This document shows, in pieces, positions 60,641-64,000 of a DNA stretch of 64,000 nt. A program made the translations under genes and the position numbers. Numbering within the stretch: position 1 is the first letter of the stretch; every line of letters starts with the position of its first letter. The notes beneath the pieces are model-generated. The model saw only the letters and a list, made by a program, of their open reading frames with translations, searched no databases and was not told the origin of the DNA. The stretch is from Poindextera sp963706385 (lineage in GTDB: Bacteria; Pseudomonadota; Alphaproteobacteria; Caulobacterales; Caulobacteraceae), in contig OY970153.1 of NCBI GenBank assembly GCA_963706385.1, forward strand, positions 2,046,001-2,110,000, written 5' to 3'.

Positions 60641-62320
60641 ATGCAGGCTCCGGCCGCAGCGCTCCGATCGTCCGAACCGGCCCTAAGGCTCGACCAGCTG
60701 GTGCTGGAGCGCGGACTGGCCCCGGCCGAAACCCTCGCGCGCGCGGTCTTGGTGCAGTCCGAAACCGGTGAACCGCTTGACGCGGTGCTGACGCGGTTGG
60801 GTCTCATCTCCGAACAGGCCCTCGCCGCCGCGATCGCCGAAGCCGCCGGCTTGCGCATGGCCGTCGCCGCCGACTTTCCCGCCGAGCCCCTGGCCGGCGA
60901 CCGGCTCTCGCCGCGTTTCCTGCGCGACGCCCGCGCGGTGCCGCTTCGCGAAACCGACTCCGTCGTCGAGGTGGCCTTCGTCGATCCGCTGTCGATCGAC
61001 GCGCGCCACGCCCTGGCCTTCGCCCTGCAACGCGCCATCGTGCCGCTCGTCGCCCGCTCGGGCGACATGGACGTCGCCCTCGACCGGCTCTATCCGGAAG
61101 CCATCGCGGGACCCGGCGACGCCGGGAGCGCGGACGAGGCGGACCTGGAGCGCCTGAAGGATATGTCCAGCGACGCGCCGGTGGTGCGCGCCGTCAACGC
61201 CCTGATCGGCCGGGCGGTCGAATCTCAGGCCTCGGACATTCACATCGAACCCACCGAGGACAACCTCAAGATCCGGCTCCGGATCGATGGCGCCTTGCGT
61301 GACGAGGATCCGCTGCCGGCGCATCTCAAGACGGCGTTCGTCTCGCGCATCAAGGTGATGGCCGGCCTCAACATCGCCGAGCGGCGACTGCCCCAGGACG
61401 GGCGGTTGCGGCTCGCGGTGCGGGGGCATGAGATCGATCTGCGCGTTGCGACAGCCCCCACCATCCACGGCGAAAGCGTGGTGATGCGCATCCTCGACCG
61501 GTCGAACCTGCCGCTGGACTTCGAGTCGCTGGGTTTCGACGGCGCCACTCTGGCGCGGTTTCTTCATGTGCTGCGCCAACCGCATGGCATCGTGCTGGTG
61601 ACCGGCCCGACCGGCAGCGGCAAGACCACCACCCTCTATGCCTCGCTGGCGGCGATGAACACCGCCGATCGCAAGATCCTGACCATCGAGGACCCGATTG
61701 AGTATCGTCTGGCCGGCGTCAACCAGACCCAGGTTAACCCACAGATCGGCCTGACCTTCGCCACGGCCCTGCGGTCCTTCCTGCGCCAGGACCCCGACGT
61801 GATGATGGTGGGGGAAGTCCGCGATCTCGAGACCGCCCAGGTGGCGGTGCAGGCGGCCCTGACCGGACACACCATTCTATCCACCTTGCACACCAATGGC
61901 GCCGCCGCGGCGGTGACGCGGCTGCTGGACATGGGCGTGGAGCCGTTCCTGATCACCTCGACCCTGAACGCCGTCCTCGCTCAAAGGCTGGTCCGGCGAC
62001 TATGCCCCCATTGCCGCGAGACCTTCTCGCCGACGCCGGAAACCTTCGAGGCCCTGGGGGTCGAGCCCGCCGGACTGGAGCGGCTGTGGCGTCCGGTGGG
62101 GTGCCGGGAATGCGGCGGAACCGGCTTTCGCGGCCGCATCGCGCTGCTGGAGCTGCTGGTGACGGACGCCGAGACCGAGCGCCTGATTCTCGCCCGGGCC
62201 GCGGCGCGGGACATCCAGGCCGCCGCGGGCCTGCGCACCATGCTCGAGGACGGGCTGGTGAAGGCCAGAGCCGGCCTCACCACCCTGGAGGAAGTCCTCC
62301 GCGTGACCCGGGAGAGCTGA
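60641..62320 (+). CDS. gspE: Type II secretion system ATPase GspE
   Basis: Cytoplasmic ATPase that drives the pseudopilus of the type II secretion system. It has 559 residues. An N-terminal MshEN-like domain (RLDQLVLERGLAPAETLARA) binds the inner-membrane platform. The ATPase contains DIHIEPTEDNLKIRLRIDG, Walker A VTGPTGSGKTTTLYASLAAM near residue 322, Asp box TIEDPIEYRLAGVNQTQVNP, Walker B-type DPDVMMVGEVRDLETAQVAV and His box LTGHTILSTLHTNGAAAA. A tetracysteine zinc motif is split as CPHCRE (about residue 453) and GCRECGGTGFRGR (about 486). The 257 bp upstream contain no gene. gspF follows after 2 bp. Confidence 0.95.
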   Translation: MQAPAAALRSSEPALRLDQLVLERGLAPAETLARAVLVQSETGEPLDAVLTRLGLISEQALAAAIAEAAGLRMAVAADFPAEPLAGDRLSPRFLRDARAVPLRETDSVVEVAFVDPLSIDARHALAFALQRAIVPLVARSGDMDVALDRLYPEAIAGPGDAGSADEADLERLKDMSSDAPVVRAVNALIGRAVESQASDIHIEPTEDNLKIRLRIDGALRDEDPLPAHLKTAFVSRIKVMAGLNIAERRLPQDGRLRLAVRGHEIDLRVATAPTIHGESVVMRILDRSNLPLDFESLGFDGATLARFLHVLRQPHGIVLVTGPTGSGKTTTLYASLAAMNTADRKILTIEDPIEYRLAGVNQTQVNPQIGLTFATALRSFLRQDPDVMMVGEVRDLETAQVAVQAALTGHTILSTLHTNGAAAAVTRLLDMGVEPFLITSTLNAVLAQRLVRRLCPHCRETFSPTPETFEALGVEPAGLERLWRPVGCRECGGTGFRGRIALLELLVTDAETERLILARAAARDIQAAAGLRTMLEDGLVKARAGLTTLEEVLRVTRES

Positions 62321-62322
62321 GC

Positions 62323-63537
62323 ATGGCGACCTTTCGCTATCGCGCCGTCACGCACTCGGGCTCGATCCGCTCGGGCGGGCTGGAGGGCGACTCCCGCGAG
62401 CACGTCATCGCCCAGTTGCGGCGCCTCGGACTGTCGCCGATCGAGACCGTTCCGTTCACCGGCGCGGCGACGGCCGAAACGGCGCTCCGCGCCAATGGCC
62501 AGACCCGCCAGGCGGTGGTCAACGCGATCGGGGAATTGGCGGTGCTGCTCGAGGCCGGGCTCGCTCTCGACCGGGCGCTGGCCGTCTGCGTGGACAATAT
62601 ACCGAATCCCGGAGTCAAGGCGGCCTTCGGCAAGATCCACGGCTGGGTCAAGGAAGGCGCCGCCCTGTCGCGCGCCATGACCGAATCCAAGGGCCTGTTC
62701 CCACCCATGGCCTCGGCCATGTGCGAGGCCGGCGAGGCCGACGGCCGGCTGGGCGCCGCCCTGGCGCGGCTGGCGGAGAGCCTGGATCGAGCGGAGGCTC
62801 TGCGCCAGACGGTGATCTCGTCGCTGATCTACCCCGCCATGCTGATGGTGGTGGCTTCCAGCGTCATCCTGGTCATGCTCCTGGTGGTGGTGCCGCAGTT
62901 CGAGGTGCTGTTCGAGGGCGCCCACGCCAAACTGCCCCTGGCCACCCGGGCGGTGATGGCCGCCAGCGAAGGCGTAAGGGCTTACGGACTGATCGGCCTG
63001 GGGGTGATCGCCGCCGCCGCCGTGGCCGCGCGCCAATGGTTGAAGCGGCCGACGACGCGCCTGGCCTTCGACCGGCTCGTCCTGAGCGCGCCCCTGGTGG
63101 GAGCCCTGATCACCGACGCCGAGACCGCGGCCTTCGCGCGCACCCTCGGCAGCCTGGTGGAGGGTGGCGTGCCCCTGCCCACGGCTCTGGGCATAGCCCA
63201 GCGGTCGGTCTCCAACAGCTACATGGCCGGCGCCATCCGCAAGGTGGTCGCGGGCCTGAAGGAAGGCGGCGGCCTTTCGGGGCCTCTGGCCGCCAGCGGC
63301 GTCTTCCCCCCCATGGCCCTGAGCTTCCTGCGCACCGGGGAGGAAACCGCCCGGCTGGGCCTCATGCTCGGGCGCCTGGCCGATGTGCTGGATCGCACCG
63401 TTCGCTCAACGATTCAGCGAATGATCGGCATCATCACGCCGGCGATCACCGTCTTCATGGGCGCCGTCGTCGCCACGGTGATCGCCTCCATCATGTCCGC
63501 AATCCTCGGCTTCAACGATCTGGCGCTCGCACCATGA
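62323..63537 (+). CDS. gspF: Type II secretion system inner-membrane platform protein GspF
   Basis: Membrane platform subunit linking GspE to the pseudopilus. It has 404 residues from MATFRYRAVTHSGSIRSGGL, the standard family start; the frame extends upstream into gspE but is not used. Two T2SSF domains are visible: the first around GELAVLLEAGLALDRALAVC and MCEAGEADGRLGAALARLAE, the second around FARTLGSLVEGGVPLPTALG and FLRTGEETARLGLMLGRLAD. Three membrane helices are VISSLIYPAMLMVVASSVIL, AYGLIGLGVIAAAAVAA and ITPAITVFMGAVVATVIASI. The gspG start overlaps its stop (ATGA). Confidence 0.95.
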   Translation: MATFRYRAVTHSGSIRSGGLEGDSREHVIAQLRRLGLSPIETVPFTGAATAETALRANGQTRQAVVNAIGELAVLLEAGLALDRALAVCVDNIPNPGVKAAFGKIHGWVKEGAALSRAMTESKGLFPPMASAMCEAGEADGRLGAALARLAESLDRAEALRQTVISSLIYPAMLMVVASSVILVMLLVVVPQFEVLFEGAHAKLPLATRAVMAASEGVRAYGLIGLGVIAAAAVAARQWLKRPTTRLAFDRLVLSAPLVGALITDAETAAFARTLGSLVEGGVPLPTALGIAQRSVSNSYMAGAIRKVVAGLKEGGGLSGPLAASGVFPPMALSFLRTGEETARLGLMLGRLADVLDRTVRSTIQRMIGIITPAITVFMGAVVATVIASIMSAILGFNDLALAP

Positions 63538-63980
63538 CCCATATCTCCCTGCCTAAATGGCTCCAGCGCCGCCGGAACGACGGCGGCTTCACCCTGCTCG
63601 AGATGCTTGTCGTTCTGGCGATCATGGGCCTGCTGGCGGCCATCATCGCGCCGCAAGTGCTGAAATACCTGGGCAGCTCGCGCACCCAGACCGCCAGGGT
63701 GCAGATCCAGAACGTCGACGCGGCGCTGCAGCTGTTCCGGCTCGATGTCGGTCGTTTCCCCACCCAGGAGGAGGGCCTGAACGCCCTGGTCACCGCGCCA
63801 GCCACGGCCCCTGGCTGGAACGGCCCCTATCTGCAGAAGTCCGTGGCCCTGATCGATCCCTGGGGAACGCCCTATGTGTACCGCATTCCCGGCCAGCACG
63901 GCGAATTCGATATCTACTCCCTGGGGTCCGACAAGGCCGAGGGCGGGTCCGGCGAGGCGGCCGATGTCCGGAACTGGTGA
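63534..63980 (+). CDS. gspG: Type II secretion system major pseudopilin GspG
   Basis: Major pseudopilin. It has 148 residues. The prepilin peptidase site is NDGG|FTLLEMLVVLAIMGLLAA with cleavage after Gly18 and the conserved Glu at position +5; the hydrophobic helix follows. The C-terminal part has the family signatures QLFRLDVGRFPTQEEGLNAL, PGWNGPYLQKSVALIDPWGT and YRIPGQHGEFDIYSLGSDKA (calcium-site region). It overlaps gspF by ATGA (63534-63537). The window ends 20 bp later, so further gsp genes (H, I, J, K) probably follow. Substrate is unknown; the nearby exported enzymes are candidates. Confidence 0.95.
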   Translation: MTHISLPKWLQRRRNDGGFTLLEMLVVLAIMGLLAAIIAPQVLKYLGSSRTQTARVQIQNVDAALQLFRLDVGRFPTQEEGLNALVTAPATAPGWNGPYLQKSVALIDPWGTPYVYRIPGQHGEFDIYSLGSDKAEGGSGEAADVRNW

Positions 63981-64000
63981 GGCCCGCCCGACGCTTCCGG

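Overview
The window is a GC-rich bacterial chromosome segment. Gene order (rpoN-hpf-ptsN; Hsp20 next to DUF1150), an MEP-pathway cluster fused to a hopanoid locus, and the type of dispersed palindromic repeats point to an alphaproteobacterium, plausibly Caulobacterales (Phenylobacterium-like). That placement is inferred from gene content and was not tested. No rRNA, tRNA, CRISPR array or complete insertion sequence was seen.

Layout. 1-3.4 kb: the 3' end of rpoN, then long-form hpf and ptsN, facing a small hsp20-DUF1150 pair. 3.5-8.6 kb: isoprenoid precursor genes ispG-ispA-dxs (minus) divergent from ispH (plus). 8.6-21.5 kb: a nearly complete hopanoid locus. hpnH lies on plus; a long, mostly translationally coupled minus-strand operon runs hpnI-hpnL-hpnJ-hpnA-hpnB-hpnC-hpnD-hpnE-shc(hpnF)-hpnG. 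It makes squalene from farnesyl diphosphate, cyclises it to hopene and elaborates the side chain and headgroup. hpnK is not in the locus. 21.7-25.7 kb: small conserved genes, a MaoC-type dehydratase pair, a frameshifted NUDIX gene, a Skp/OmpH-like periplasmic protein and two hypotheticals.

25.2-31 kb: a type I secretion operon (ABC exporter with a Cys-less C39-like domain, HlyD adaptor, TolC-family channel). 31-58 kb: a large envelope/exopolysaccharide region: two acyltransferase-3 genes, GumB/Wza-like export lipoprotein or periplasmic protein, Wzc-like co-polymerase/kinase, a Wzy-like polymerase, a Wzx-like flippase, a WbaP-type initiating phosphoglycosyltransferase, several glycosyltransferases, two tandem PAPS-type sulfotransferases, two methyltransferases, an exported sialate-O-acetylesterase-like protein, a SleB-like wall hydrolase, HldE, a heptosyltransferase-like protein and a frameshifted exported glycoside hydrolase. 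Together they predict a Wzx/Wzy-type polysaccharide that could be acylated and sulfated. This region shows wear and exchange: AT-rich patches inside genes, an IS3-type transposase fragment, and the 3' end of a second glycoside hydrolase gene fused behind an acyltransferase.

58.6-64 kb: a leaderless, glycine-rich RTX-like protein, a plausible substrate for the type I system, followed by gspE-gspF-gspG of a type II secretion system that continues beyond the window.

Structures beyond genes: three copies of a two-module palindromic repeat (one supplies the hpnE stop codon), a different palindromic element inserted in frame inside hpnG, a TGTGAC half-site cluster upstream of the RTX gene with a related palindrome upstream of a small gene, and terminator-like hairpins. 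Two apparent frameshifts are each explained by a single missing base, so sequencing error must be excluded before calling them pseudogenes.
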